From Hyphomicrobiaceae bacterium (GTDB taxonomy: Bacteria > Pseudomonadota > Alphaproteobacteria > Rhizobiales > Hyphomicrobiaceae), in assembly GCA_022842785.1 (NCBI GenBank), contig JALHOW010000001.1, positions 186,001-250,000 on the forward strand: 64,000 nucleotides of DNA, read 5' to 3'. A program made the position numbers and the translations under genes. The notes under the pieces were generated by a model, which worked only from the letters and a program-made list of their open reading frames with translations, was not told where the DNA came from and searched no databases. Below are positions 26,518 to 35,226 of this stretch, piece after piece; position 1 is the stretch's first letter, and every line of letters starts with the position of its first letter.

Positions 26518-26991
26518 CTAATCGGGTTTGGGGATATGCCTACCGCTCAGGCATTGCACAACGGCGTGCGCCACGGCTTCTTCCAGCGCGTCTTCCGTGA
26601 GGTCTTCAAGCTGCAGTTCCGTCGAGCCGGAGTCGCCGTCGACGGAGTCTATCGAGCAGGTGAATTCACCGCTCAAGGTCGCGCACAGGAGGATCTTCGA
26701 AGCACTATACGCATTATGCTTGAATTCGATGACCGCGCGATCGATATCGCTGTGCTTCAAGTCAAATTTCCTCAGAGTGAGCCCCGCATATCCGTGCTTC
26801 TTCAACAAGGTATCGATCTTGGAGATCACGCTCGGAAGCTGCTCGTGCCGTATGGCCCAGATGGCTCGTGCTCGTTCCTGCTGCCGAGCCTTTGCGGCCT
26901 GCTCGTCGCGGCTCTTCAGCTCCTTCTTGTCGCGCTCAGCGGCAGATGCTGCGATCGCAGCCTCCAATCGTGACAATGTATCGCCTGTCAT
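26518..26991 (-). CDS. Hypothetical protein with coiled-coil N-terminus
   Basis: 157 aa, acidic, no family recognised. Residues 1-45 are Ala/Lys/Glu-rich and probably coiled coil (SRLEAAIAASAAERDKKELK). The rest is mixed alpha/beta (KIDTLLKKHGYAGLTLRKFD ... CSIDSVDGDSGSTELQLEDLTEDALEEA). The ATG at 26991 is preceded by GGAG; the open frame continues 78 bases further up. It follows another small hypothetical gene on the same strand by 34 bases, so the two are probably one operon. Confidence 0.65.
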   Translation of the reverse strand: MTGDTLSRLEAAIAASAAERDKKELKSRDEQAAKARQQERARAIWAIRHEQLPSVISKIDTLLKKHGYAGLTLRKFDLKHSDIDRAVIEFKHNAYSASKILLCATLSGEFTCSIDSVDGDSGSTELQLEDLTEDALEEAVAHAVVQCLSGRHIPKPD

Positions 26992-27025
26992 TGCTGTTCT
27001 CCGAGTCCTCACGCCGCTCGCGGTA

Positions 27026-27274
27026 TCAACGACGAGACAGGGCGTTGCGTACGGAAATGATGTGCTCAATCATATGCGCCGCCTCGTAGTGTAGCGCAGC
27101 ATCGGGCGCGGTGTTCTCGGCGCCGCGATGTGTGGCCGCCGCATCCTCCAGGATGCCACGCGCGTCGCTGTCGTCGAGGACTTTCAGCTCCGTCAGCGCG
27201 AGCAGAAGCGACTCGCAGATCGCAAGCGCTGCGCATCCGGCGGCAACGTCCTTGATGTCGTTTGGCGACGTCAT
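27026..27274 (-). CDS. Small hypothetical protein
   Basis: 82 aa, helical and acidic (MTSPNDIKDVAAGCAALAIC then ESLLLALTELKVLDDSDARG), not assigned to a family. The start follows AGAGTGAG. It is the first gene of a two-gene minus-strand unit divergent from the Crp/Fnr gene at 27416. Confidence 0.6.
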   Translation of the reverse strand: MTSPNDIKDVAAGCAALAICESLLLALTELKVLDDSDARGILEDAAATHRGAENTAPDAALHYEAAHMIEHIISVRNALSRR

Positions 27275-27415
27275 GGCTTTTGTCTCACTCTTGGGCGGCC
27301 TGAAGCATCATCGTAAACTTGCGCCAGACTTACACCGATGGCGGGGAAACCCTGCTAACCTGGGATAGCCAAGCTCAGCCGCACCAAGCCGGCGCCAACG
27401 CACGAGGTTCATCGA

Positions 27416-28132
27416 GTGCCGCACAAGGCCAGCCATCTCGCGACAAAACTCCGCACGTTCATGGATTTGTCGGAGCGCGAGGCCGGTTGTCTCGCCGAAC
27501 TCCAGTCGTCATCACTTCGTTTGAAGGCCGGAAAGGAACTCGTGCACGAGGGGCAGACAGGCCACCTGGCCTACATCCTCCAGACGGGATGGGCCTGCAG
27601 TTTCAAGCTGCTGCCCGATGGCGGGCGCCAGATCATTGCGTTTCCTCTGCCGGGCGACTGTGTCGGCTTGAGAAGTGTCCTGTTGCGGACCTCCGATCAC
27701 TCCTTCTCTGCGTTGACCGACGTCGTCGTCAGCAGTGTCGAGGCATCACGGATGATGGAGATCTTCAACGAGTTGCCACGTTTAGGTGCGGCCATCCTGT
27801 GGGCGGTATCACGTGACGAGGCGATGGTTGTCGAGCATCTTGTCAGCATCGGGCGGCGTAGCGCCCTCGAACGGACGGCCCATTTTTTCCTCGAGTTGAG
27901 CGAGCGGCTGCGGCTGGTCGGTCTTGCTACCGAGCAGGAGTTTGACTGTCCGCTCAACCAGTATGTTCTCGCCGACGCCCTGGGACTGAGCGCCATCCAC
28001 GTGAACCGGGTACTGCGGCAGCTCCGCGAGCGCAAGCTGATGACGCTAAAGGATCGCAAAGTTACGATCCACAATATGAGCCAGCTCAAGCTCCTGGCTG
28101 GATTTCAAGAGCAGTCAGACGAGCGGCAATAG
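27416..28132 (+). CDS. Crp/Fnr-family transcriptional regulator
   Basis: 238 aa: cNMP-binding fold (about 25-130, KELVHEGQTGHLAYILQTGW, RQIIAFPLPGDCVGLRS), dimer helix and Crp-type HTH (LNQYVLADALGLSAIHVNRVLRQLRERKLM). It lacks the N-terminal FNR cysteine cluster. Similar Crp/Fnr proteins are widespread and multi-copy in Hyphomicrobiales, several tied to stress or stationary phase. GTG start at 27416. It lies upstream of a same-strand cluster of small membrane, mannose and glycan genes and may control it; this is inferred from position only. Confidence 0.92.
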   Translation: MPHKASHLATKLRTFMDLSEREAGCLAELQSSSLRLKAGKELVHEGQTGHLAYILQTGWACSFKLLPDGGRQIIAFPLPGDCVGLRSVLLRTSDHSFSALTDVVVSSVEASRMMEIFNELPRLGAAILWAVSRDEAMVVEHLVSIGRRSALERTAHFFLELSERLRLVGLATEQEFDCPLNQYVLADALGLSAIHVNRVLRQLRERKLMTLKDRKVTIHNMSQLKLLAGFQEQSDERQ

Positions 28133-28378
28133 TCACCGGACGCGGAATTGATCGCGAGGCTGCTTTAGATCAGCATGACGCTTCCATAAGTCAGCTAGAC
28201 AGAAAGTAGCAGGCGAGAAGCGGCCGGTGCCGTCGCCACCTGACCCGGCAAGCATTTGCGACCTGCACGATCGAATTCATTCAGCTCGTGTGATCGTCCG
28301 AGCACCGCCACTGCAGGCGGCGGTCAGCTCTTAGGTTCAGTCAGACGACATTCAACCCAGAAGAAGGAACATCGCATC

Positions 28379-28744
28379 ATGAAAATGCCAGTCGAACTGA
28401 AACCCGCACTGCTGGGTGCGATGGGCGGCGCGATTGCGCTCGCTATCCTCGGCTTCACCTGGGGTGGATGGATGACCGCTGGGAACGCGGCAACCCAGGC
28501 CGGCCAGCGTGCTTCCGAGGCCGTCGTGAAGGCGCTCGCACCCATTTGTGCAGACAATTTCCGGCGCGACCAGGAGGCGGTGGCACGCCTCGACGAACTG
28601 AAGAAGGTCAGCTCCTGGCAACAGGCGAGCTTCATCGAGAAGGGCGGCTGGGCAAAGATGCCAGGAGCTCAGACTGTCGACTCGTCTATGTCGCGCGCCT
28701 GCGCAACGCTCATTCTGGACGACAAGGTGGCCGGCAAGAGCTGA
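28379..28744 (+). CDS. Small membrane-anchored hypothetical protein
   Basis: 121 aa. One N-terminal membrane span (about 9-33, LLGAMGGAIALAILGFTWGG) is followed by a periplasmic, mostly helical region containing two cysteines (APICADNF and SRACATLI) that could form a disulfide. AAGGAA lies 9 bases upstream of the ATG. No function is known to me. It heads the + strand run leading to the mannose/glycan genes. Confidence 0.75.
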   Translation: MKMPVELKPALLGAMGGAIALAILGFTWGGWMTAGNAATQAGQRASEAVVKALAPICADNFRRDQEAVARLDELKKVSSWQQASFIEKGGWAKMPGAQTVDSSMSRACATLILDDKVAGKS

Positions 28745-28837
28745 GCCCCAAGCGATTGGGGGCGGCCAAGCTTGCGCCGTTTGAAGTGACATTCATCCAA
28801 GCCGTCTCGTGCGGCACAGCAAAAATGGAGAGACCAC

Positions 28838-28984
28838 ATGGCAAAAGGCCAGCAAAAAGGTAATCGCGAGATCCGAAAGCCGAAATCCGCGAAGCCGAAA
28901 ACACCAGCGGCGCAGGAGACGCCCTTCCTGACGAAGGCCGGCATGGGCGCGGCCACGAAGCCGGCCGGAAAAAAGTCACGATGA
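28838..28984 (+). CDS. 48-residue basic protein
   Basis: Very small ORF. It begins MAKGQQKGNREIRKPKSAKP and ends AATKPAGKKSR. It is strongly basic and Lys/Pro-rich, and probably disordered. GGAGAG lies 6 bases before the ATG, supporting translation. Short MAKGQ...GNRE-type proteins are, to my knowledge, common in Hyphomicrobiales genomes without a described role. It sits between the membrane-protein gene and the phosphomannose isomerase gene on the same strand. Confidence 0.7.
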   Translation: MAKGQQKGNREIRKPKSAKPKTPAAQETPFLTKAGMGAATKPAGKKSR

Positions 28985-29030
28985 GGGTGCCCCGAGGCGG
29001 CCGCTCCGTGTCGATCGCGGGGTGGTCCTC

Positions 29031-30074
29031 ATGCCGATTGAGCATGTGACCGCCAACTCCGTGACCAAGCCCTGGGGCGTCGCCGATCCACGCCCTTGGA
29101 CGCAGCCGAGATTTGATGACACATGCATCGGCGAACTTTGGTATGAGCGAATCGGCGCAGATCGAACGCCGACCTCCCTCCTGCTCAAGCTGCTGTTCAC
29201 CAGCCAGCCGTTGTCCATCCAGGTGCATCCGGACGACGCCTTCGCCCGATTGATAGGCCTGCCGAATGGAAAAACTGAGGCATGGTACGTCGTCGAAGCT
29301 GCAGCAGGCGCAAAGGTTGCTTTAGGACTGAGCCGCTCCTGCTCTCCGCAGCAATTGCGTCGGGCGATCGAGGATGGCTCGATTGCCGAACTCGTCGTTT
29401 GGCGCTCGGTGGTGGCGGGTGATGTCGTTTCAGTTCCCGCCGGCACGATCCATGCCATCGGCGCAGGACTTGTGATCGCCGAGATCCAGCAGCGCAGCGA
29501 TACCACGTTTCGCCTGTTCGACTACGGACGGCAGCGTGATCTTCATATCGATTGCGCGGTTGCGGCTGCGAGCACTGGCTCCGCAAAGCCCGAGGCACCG
29601 CCAACGCACATCTCAGATCAACGAACGCTGCTAGTATCCAATCAGCATTTCGTGCTCGAACGCATCGTTCTTCCACCGGAGTCCATTTGGCTCCTCGAAG
29701 CGGATCGGGAGACATGGCTGCTTGTGCTCGGCGGTTCGGCAACCATCGGATCTGTCGAGATAGCCGCAGGTGGTGCCATTTATGTGGAATCTCAAACAAC
29801 CGGCATCCACGTTGATGCTGCTTCCGTGACTTGCCTTGTTGCCTACACCGGCGACGTCGCGCGCAACCTGCTGCAGCGACTAACACGGTCTCAATCGGAC
29901 GACGTGGGTACGTCAGAGCGAGTCCTGACGCCGTCGTCGCTCCCCCTGGACGATGGCACCGCGACACGCGGGCGCAAAGGAACAACGAATGAAAAGACTC
30001 CAGCGTATCGCGTTCATCGGAAATCATTTGCCCCGTCGCTGCGGGATCGCGACCTTCACCCACGATCTCCATAG
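29031..30074 (+). CDS. Mannose-6-phosphate isomerase, class I
   Basis: 347-aa type I PMI interconverting fructose 6-phosphate and mannose 6-phosphate. Zn-binding and catalytic motifs are visible: SIQVHPDD (64-69 covers Q, H), KTEAWYV with Glu83, and SVPAGTIHAIGAGLVIAEIQ. The C-terminal cupin half is shorter and divergent. The ATG at 29031 lies three codons inside a GTG start; either is possible. The last 86 bases overlap the start of the glycosyltransferase gene in another frame, so the C-terminal tail may be longer than needed. It feeds mannose precursors to the GT4/GH130 pair downstream. Confidence 0.88.
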   Translation: MPIEHVTANSVTKPWGVADPRPWTQPRFDDTCIGELWYERIGADRTPTSLLLKLLFTSQPLSIQVHPDDAFARLIGLPNGKTEAWYVVEAAAGAKVALGLSRSCSPQQLRRAIEDGSIAELVVWRSVVAGDVVSVPAGTIHAIGAGLVIAEIQQRSDTTFRLFDYGRQRDLHIDCAVAAASTGSAKPEAPPTHISDQRTLLVSNQHFVLERIVLPPESIWLLEADRETWLLVLGGSATIGSVEIAAGGAIYVESQTTGIHVDAASVTCLVAYTGDVARNLLQRLTRSQSDDVGTSERVLTPSSLPLDDGTATRGRKGTTNEKTPAYRVHRKSFAPSLRDRDLHPRSP

Positions 30075-32280
30075 AGCTGTCGCGGACGCTCGACCGGATT
30101 TGGATACCAGCGTCGTCGCAATGAACGACTCCGGCGGGACCTACGTCTACCCCGCCCCCGTACGTCTTCAGCTTCGCGACGACATGGTCGATGACTACAT
30201 GCAAGCTGCGAAATTCCTCAACAGATCGGGGTTCGATCTGGTCTCGCTGCAGCATGAGTACGGGATCTTCGGCGGAGTGGCTGGTAGTCACATTGTCGAG
30301 TTACTGTCGCGTCTCGAGATGCCGGTCGTCACGACGCTTCATACTGTCCTTGCGAGCCCGAGTTCTGACCAGCACGATGTCATGTCTCGCATTATCGAGC
30401 GCTCTTCGAAGCTGGTGGTGATGTCGGAAAAAGGGCGGGAGTTCCTCCGCACGAGTCATGGCGTACCCGCGCACGACATTGATGTCATTGCGCACGGGAT
30501 TCCCGACTTCCCGTTTCTCGAGTCTACCGGCGCCAAGCAAAAGCTCGGATTCGAGGGACGAACAGTCATCCTCACGTTCGGCCTACTGTCACCGAGCAAG
30601 GGAATCGAGACCGTTATCGACGCCATGCCCGAGATCATCCGATCGTGCCCGACAGCTCTCTATGTCGTGCTCGGCGCCACGCATCCCAATCTGCTGCGTG
30701 ATCAAGGCGAAACCTATCGCGACAGTCTGACCGCGCGCGTACGGGCTATCGGCGTCGACGATCACGTCGTGTTCCTCAATCAGTTCGTCGACCTGCCCAC
30801 GCTGCTGGACTTCATCTCGATGTGCGACGTCTACGTAACGCCGTATCTCAATGAAGCGCAGATGACGTCCGGCACGCTCGCGTATAGCTACGGATTGGGC
30901 AAGGCTGTCGTCTCGACACCTTATTGGCACGCCAAGGAGCTGCTGGCCGATGAGCGCGGCATCCTCGTGCCGTTCGGGAACTCCGATGCCATCGGCAAGG
31001 AAATATCGGCATTGCTGGTCAACGATGTGCGTCGCCATGCCATGCGCAAGCGAGCCTATGCGGCGAGCCGCTCCATGACCTGGCCGCAAGCAGCCAGAGC
31101 ATACCTGACGACGTTTGAGGCTGTCCTTCGTCCCACGATCATCGGCCCAATCGACCCGAGTGATCGACGCGGACCAAGACCGCGACAACCTTCACTACCC
31201 GAGATTCGAACGGATCATCTGCTGTCGATGTGCGACAGCACAGGGCTTCTTCAGCACGCCGTGCATGGCATCCCTGACCGCTCGCATGGCTACTGTGTCG
31301 ATGACAATGCCCGTGCGTTGCTCCTCGCTTCCAGTCTCGCCGGGGCCGGAGAAACACGGCTGCCCGAAATGCTCACGACGCGCTTCGCAGCATTCGTCCA
31401 GCACGCCTGGAACCCCGATACACAGCGCTTTCGGAATTTCATGAGCTACGACCGCCGCTGGCTTGAAGACCAGGGCTCCGAGGATAGCCACGGGCGGACG
31501 CTGTGGGCCTTGGCGGTTTGCGCGACCAATGATGCCGACCGGGCGCGGCGAACCTGGGCGAAGACGCTGTTCAAAGCTGCGCTGCCCCCTGTTGAAGCTT
31601 TTACGTCGCCACGCGCGTGGGCCTTCACGCTGCTCGCGCTGGATGCTTATTGTCCGTCAGCGGTCGACGATGTCTCGGCCAACCGTATGCGCGCCGTTCT
31701 CGCTGACCGTTTGATGACGGCGTTGGCAGTCAAGAGGGCCGGTGGCTGGGTGTGGTTCGAGGATGTTCTTGCTTACGACAACGCGCGGCTGCCGCAGGCC
31801 CTGATCCAGACTGCCGCGACGACCGGAACCACAAGATATGCCGTGGCCGGCCTCCGATCTCTACGCTGGCTCATGTCGCAGCAGACCGCACCGTCCGGAC
31901 ACTTCCGGCCTGTCGGGTCAGACAGCTTCGGTCGCCGCAACAGACCGCCGCAGGCGTTCGATCAGCAGCCGGTCGAGGCCGCCGCAACGATCTCGGCCTG
32001 CCTAGCTGCGGCACGCTTGGACAAACAGTCGGACTGGCCGCGAACGGCGATGTCGGCGTTCGATTGGTTCCTCGGCAAGAATGACCTGCGAGTCTCGCTC
32101 GTGGATCCGGAGACAGGCGCCTGCATGGATGGTCTCCATTCTGATCGGCCCAACGAGAACCGAGGCGCCGAGTCTGTCGTGTCCTACCTTCTCGGTCTCG
32201 TCGAGATGCGCCGACACGCCGAGATCAGCGCGAATGTCGACCGAGTTCGACCGCCGTCGTCGCTGGCTCTCAGCGCCTAG
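29989..32280 (+). CDS. GT4 glycosyltransferase fused to an alpha-barrel glycosidase-like domain
   Basis: 763 aa. Residues 1-390 are a GT-B retaining glycosyltransferase (RIAFIGNHLPRRCGIATFTH; LTFGLLSPSKGIETVIDAMP; MTSGTLAYSYGLGKAVVSTP, the nucleotide-sugar region). Residues 410-763 look like an (alpha/alpha)-barrel, with GYCVDDNARALLLA (DD at 438-439), SEDSHGRTLWAL and SENRGAESVVSYL-like segments reminiscent of glycoside-processing enzymes. The start at 29989 (ATG after GGAACAACGA) lies inside the 3' end of the PMI gene. With PMI before and GH130 after, mannose is the likely sugar. Whether the C-terminal domain hydrolyses, senses or binds glycan is unknown. Confidence 0.88.
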   Translation: MKRLQRIAFIGNHLPRRCGIATFTHDLHRAVADARPDLDTSVVAMNDSGGTYVYPAPVRLQLRDDMVDDYMQAAKFLNRSGFDLVSLQHEYGIFGGVAGSHIVELLSRLEMPVVTTLHTVLASPSSDQHDVMSRIIERSSKLVVMSEKGREFLRTSHGVPAHDIDVIAHGIPDFPFLESTGAKQKLGFEGRTVILTFGLLSPSKGIETVIDAMPEIIRSCPTALYVVLGATHPNLLRDQGETYRDSLTARVRAIGVDDHVVFLNQFVDLPTLLDFISMCDVYVTPYLNEAQMTSGTLAYSYGLGKAVVSTPYWHAKELLADERGILVPFGNSDAIGKEISALLVNDVRRHAMRKRAYAASRSMTWPQAARAYLTTFEAVLRPTIIGPIDPSDRRGPRPRQPSLPEIRTDHLLSMCDSTGLLQHAVHGIPDRSHGYCVDDNARALLLASSLAGAGETRLPEMLTTRFAAFVQHAWNPDTQRFRNFMSYDRRWLEDQGSEDSHGRTLWALAVCATNDADRARRTWAKTLFKAALPPVEAFTSPRAWAFTLLALDAYCPSAVDDVSANRMRAVLADRLMTALAVKRAGGWVWFEDVLAYDNARLPQALIQTAATTGTTRYAVAGLRSLRWLMSQQTAPSGHFRPVGSDSFGRRNRPPQAFDQQPVEAAATISACLAAARLDKQSDWPRTAMSAFDWFLGKNDLRVSLVDPETGACMDGLHSDRPNENRGAESVVSYLLGLVEMRRHAEISANVDRVRPPSSLALSA

Positions 32281-32329
32281 GTTTCCGATCATATCCGAAC
32301 GACCCGAGGGGGCCGTCTTGTCTCATCCT

Positions 32330-33616
32330 ATGTTTTTCAATCGGCAGGCATTGCATTTGCGGCCGGACCCTGCGCGCGTCATCGTCCGGCCGTTCAAGCC
32401 GGCGACCGAGCCTCGTGATTTCAATGCGGTGGACAAGACGAGAGCCAATCACATCGTTGAGCGTGTTCTTGGGTTGGAGTCGGCTGAGGTGGCTCAGCAG
32501 CTGGCGGACGTTCTCGAGAACTTTGCGGGGCGCCACCGAAACCTGCTCGAGCTGTTCGGCGCACGCGCGACCGAGATGGAAGCTGCATTCGATCCACATG
32601 CGGTGTTCACTGGCGCCCAACGACAGTTGGTGGGCGCCTACTTCCTTCATGAGTATGCGTTCGAGGCGTCGGCCTTGTTCAATCCGAGTATTGTCCGCCA
32701 CCCGGATCAGACGGGTATGCGTGACGGCAGGTGCCGGTTCATCCTTAGCCTTCGCGCCGTCGGCGAAGGTCATATATCATCCCTGACCTTCCGCACCGGC
32801 TCCCTCGATGTCGACGGTAAAGTCACTGTCGATCCTACGGCGCGTCTCGCCTCCGTTCCGAAAGTGACGAACCGCACGGCTCGGCCCGATGGAGACGACG
32901 TCGAGGTCGTGTTCGGTCCAGAGGACGATCTGAGTGAGCGCGTTATCTTCCCGATCACCGACAGCCAAATGAATGGCATCGAGGACGCGAGGTTCGTTGA
33001 GTTCGAGGACAATGGGCGCAGGAGATACTACGCCACCTACACCGCCTACAGCGGAAGAGCGATCCGCTCCGAGCTCATTGAGACGTCAGATTTCAGGACA
33101 TTCCGGATGACGCCGCTCCGAGGTGCGGCCGCGGGAAACAAGGGTATGGGGCTTTTTCCGCGCAAGATCGACGACCGCTTTGCCATGATCGGGCGCCAGG
33201 ACAACGAGAACCTGTACCTGATGTTTTCCGACGACCTCTACACATGGGAGGGCGGACACGCCTTCCTGAGGCCGGCCTTTCCGTGGGAGTTCGTCCAGAT
33301 CGGCAATTGTGGATCACCCATCGAACTGGATGAAGGTTGGCTGCTTCTGACGCACGGCGTCGGGCCGGTGCGCAAATACTCGATCGGTGCGGTTCTGCTC
33401 GACACGAATGATCCGTCGAAGGTGCTGGCGCGATCGCGGGAGCCGCTGGTTCGTCCCGACCCCTCTGAACGAGCGGGTTACGTGCCGAACGTGGTCTATA
33501 CGTGTGGTGGGATGCGCCATGGTGACCGCATCATATTGCCGTATGCGATCTCCGACACGTTCTCGAACTTCGCGACGATCAAGATCGCAGCACTCTTGGA
33601 GGCCATGGAGAGCTGA
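32330..33616 (+). CDS. GH130 family glycoside phosphorylase-like protein
   Basis: About 428 aa, five-bladed beta-propeller type: NPSIVRHPDQTG, FRTGSLDVDGKV, NGIEDARFVEFEDNGRRRYY, YATYTAYSGRAIRSELIETS, NKGMGLFPRKIDDRFAMIGR and GNCGSPIELDEGWLLLTHGV. The family cleaves beta-mannosidic bonds with phosphate, giving mannose 1-phosphate; the helical N-terminal 100 residues are as in the longer members. The start could be the ATG at 32330 or a TTG at 32318, the latter better spaced from GAGGGGG. It follows the GT4 fusion by about 50 bases, so synthesis and phosphorolysis of a mannan are probably coupled. Confidence 0.85.
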   Translation: MFFNRQALHLRPDPARVIVRPFKPATEPRDFNAVDKTRANHIVERVLGLESAEVAQQLADVLENFAGRHRNLLELFGARATEMEAAFDPHAVFTGAQRQLVGAYFLHEYAFEASALFNPSIVRHPDQTGMRDGRCRFILSLRAVGEGHISSLTFRTGSLDVDGKVTVDPTARLASVPKVTNRTARPDGDDVEVVFGPEDDLSERVIFPITDSQMNGIEDARFVEFEDNGRRRYYATYTAYSGRAIRSELIETSDFRTFRMTPLRGAAAGNKGMGLFPRKIDDRFAMIGRQDNENLYLMFSDDLYTWEGGHAFLRPAFPWEFVQIGNCGSPIELDEGWLLLTHGVGPVRKYSIGAVLLDTNDPSKVLARSREPLVRPDPSERAGYVPNVVYTCGGMRHGDRIILPYAISDTFSNFATIKIAALLEAMES

Positions 33617-33713
33617 CGCGCGCCACGCACGGAGCCTCGAACTCCGCGGCTCATTTCTTGCGATGCTTTCTCACCGCTCTCACGCGTGTGGTGCGTAGTG
33701 TCAGGAGGACGTC

Positions 33714-34031
33714 ATGACCGAACGGACAACAGAGAGTTTGGTGACTTTCCGGCATCCTTTCGCGCTTAGGGACGTTGATGGGATACAGCCGCCGGGCACC
33801 TACCACGTCGAGACCGTCGAGTTGGCAATCGATGGTCTATCGTTTGTTGCCTTTCGGCGTATTTCCACGACGATCACGCTACCTGCAGTCGAGGCCTCAG
33901 GGGCGCAGAGGCAGTTCGTCGAAATCGATCCGGCGGATCTCGCCGCCGCGCAGCTGAGGGACGCTTCGAATCGCAATAGCGATCCCGAAGCACCGACGCC
34001 AATTCCGTCGCAGCCGGCGAAACACTCGTGA
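33714..34031 (+). CDS. Hypothetical protein
   Basis: 105 aa, soluble, no family recognised. The first 75 residues look like a small beta-rich fold (TFRHPFALRDVDGIQPPGTY, HVETVELAIDGLSFVAFRRI) and the tail is Pro/Ala-rich. A strong ribosome site (CAGGAGGACGTC) precedes the ATG. It sits between the GH130 and transglutaminase genes on the same strand. Confidence 0.75.
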   Translation: MTERTTESLVTFRHPFALRDVDGIQPPGTYHVETVELAIDGLSFVAFRRISTTITLPAVEASGAQRQFVEIDPADLAAAQLRDASNRNSDPEAPTPIPSQPAKHS

Positions 34032-34107
34032 AATGACGGAATGGCTCCTGCATCGAGGTGCACTCTTCTGCGCCTGACCGCAACGCACACAACTGGATGG
34101 AGACATC

Positions 34108-34926
34108 ATGCGCATTCGCGTCGGATGTGAGCTGGGTTTCGAATTTACTCAATCCACGCCGCTGATCGCGATGCTCAATGTGCATTTCTCGCGTGCCTCC
34201 GACCTGGAGCTGCCAGATCATCTGACGACACATCCGCCGGTTTCCGTTGGCAGCTATCGCGACAGCTTCGGAAACTGGTGTAACCGCCTCGTCGCGCCAC
34301 CGGGGTTGTTCACGCTCGGCACGAACGCTATCGTCCACGACGCCGGCTTACCCGATCCTATGGACTTGTCCGCGGTTCAGCACACGGTGGAACAGTTACC
34401 CGGCGAGACGCTGCAATTCCTTCTGGGCAGCCGCTATTGCGAAACCGACCGCTTGTCCGATGAAGCGTGGCGTCTTTTCGGACCAACACCTCTCGGATGG
34501 CGCCGCGTCCAGTCGATCTGCGATTTCGTTCACGCGCACATCGCGTTCGGCTATGAACACTCCCGCGCAACACGAACAGCCTTCGAGGCTTACACGGCCC
34601 CGCAGGGCGTCTGCAGAGACTTCGCCCATTTGGCCATCACATTTTGCCGATGTCTGAACATTCCCGCGCGATACTGCACGGGATACATCAGTGATATCGG
34701 CTTGCCGCCGCCTTACGCGCCGATGGATTTCGCGGCCTGGATGGAGGTGTACCTTGGCGGGCGATGGCATACGTTCGATCCTCGCAACAACGCGCCTCGT
34801 ATCGGGCGTGTCCTTATCGCTTACGGGCGCGATGCCGCCGACGTACCGCTCACGCACATCTTCGGGCCTGGCGAGTTGCGTGGGTTCAAAGTTTGGACGG
34901 ATGAGGCACTCAGCCCATCAAGCTGA
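34108..34926 (+). CDS. Transglutaminase-like cysteine peptidase-fold protein
   Basis: 272 aa. An N-terminal beta domain (1-130) leads to a transglutaminase-like core with the nucleophile in GVCRDFAHLAITFCRCLNIP and the strand ARYCTGYISDIG. The usual His of the His-Ala-Trp motif is replaced: the sequence reads DFAAWMEVYLGGRWHTFDPR, so the classical Cys-His-Asp triad is incomplete. Similar bacterial relatives are, as I recall, common, so this may be a subfamily trait. It overlaps the convergent DUF4167 gene by 9 bases. No signal peptide. Confidence 0.85.
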   Translation: MRIRVGCELGFEFTQSTPLIAMLNVHFSRASDLELPDHLTTHPPVSVGSYRDSFGNWCNRLVAPPGLFTLGTNAIVHDAGLPDPMDLSAVQHTVEQLPGETLQFLLGSRYCETDRLSDEAWRLFGPTPLGWRRVQSICDFVHAHIAFGYEHSRATRTAFEAYTAPQGVCRDFAHLAITFCRCLNIPARYCTGYISDIGLPPPYAPMDFAAWMEVYLGGRWHTFDPRNNAPRIGRVLIAYGRDAADVPLTHIFGPGELRGFKVWTDEALSPSS

Positions 34927-35211
34927 AATGGCAAAGCTCTCCGATCCATCCGCCAACACGGGATGTCCATCAGTCCCCAGCCGCGTCAGCCTGCAGTAGT
35001 GTTCTGCGTGCTGGTATAGGTTCTCGGCTTCAACCTGATCGCCGGCCGATGCGGCAGCGCGCGCCAATACGACGTAGCGATCATGGCTCGCCTTGGCATT
35101 GCCGAGCTTGTTGCCACGGATCGCTGCCGGTCGGGACGAGTGTTTGAGAGGGCCCCCGCTGGCGACATCGCGTCGTGGCGTTGTTGATCGCATCTTAGTC
35201 CCAAAAGACAT
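34918..35211 (-). CDS. DUF4167 domain protein
   Basis: 97 aa from the ATG at 35211 (MSFGTKMRSTTPRRD); another ATG 15 bases upstream is also possible. The C-terminal half matches the DUF4167 pattern GNAKASHDRYVVLARAAASA, then QVEAENLYQHAEHYCRL, found in alphaproteobacterial proteins that are usually longer and rich in Asn/Arg; here the disordered N-terminal part is short. The role is unknown. It is convergent with the transglutaminase-like gene. Confidence 0.8.
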   Translation of the reverse strand: MSFGTKMRSTTPRRDVASGGPLKHSSRPAAIRGNKLGNAKASHDRYVVLARAAASAGDQVEAENLYQHAEHYCRLTRLGTDGHPVLADGSESFAISA

Positions 35212-35226
35212 GGCAAACTCTTTCAT

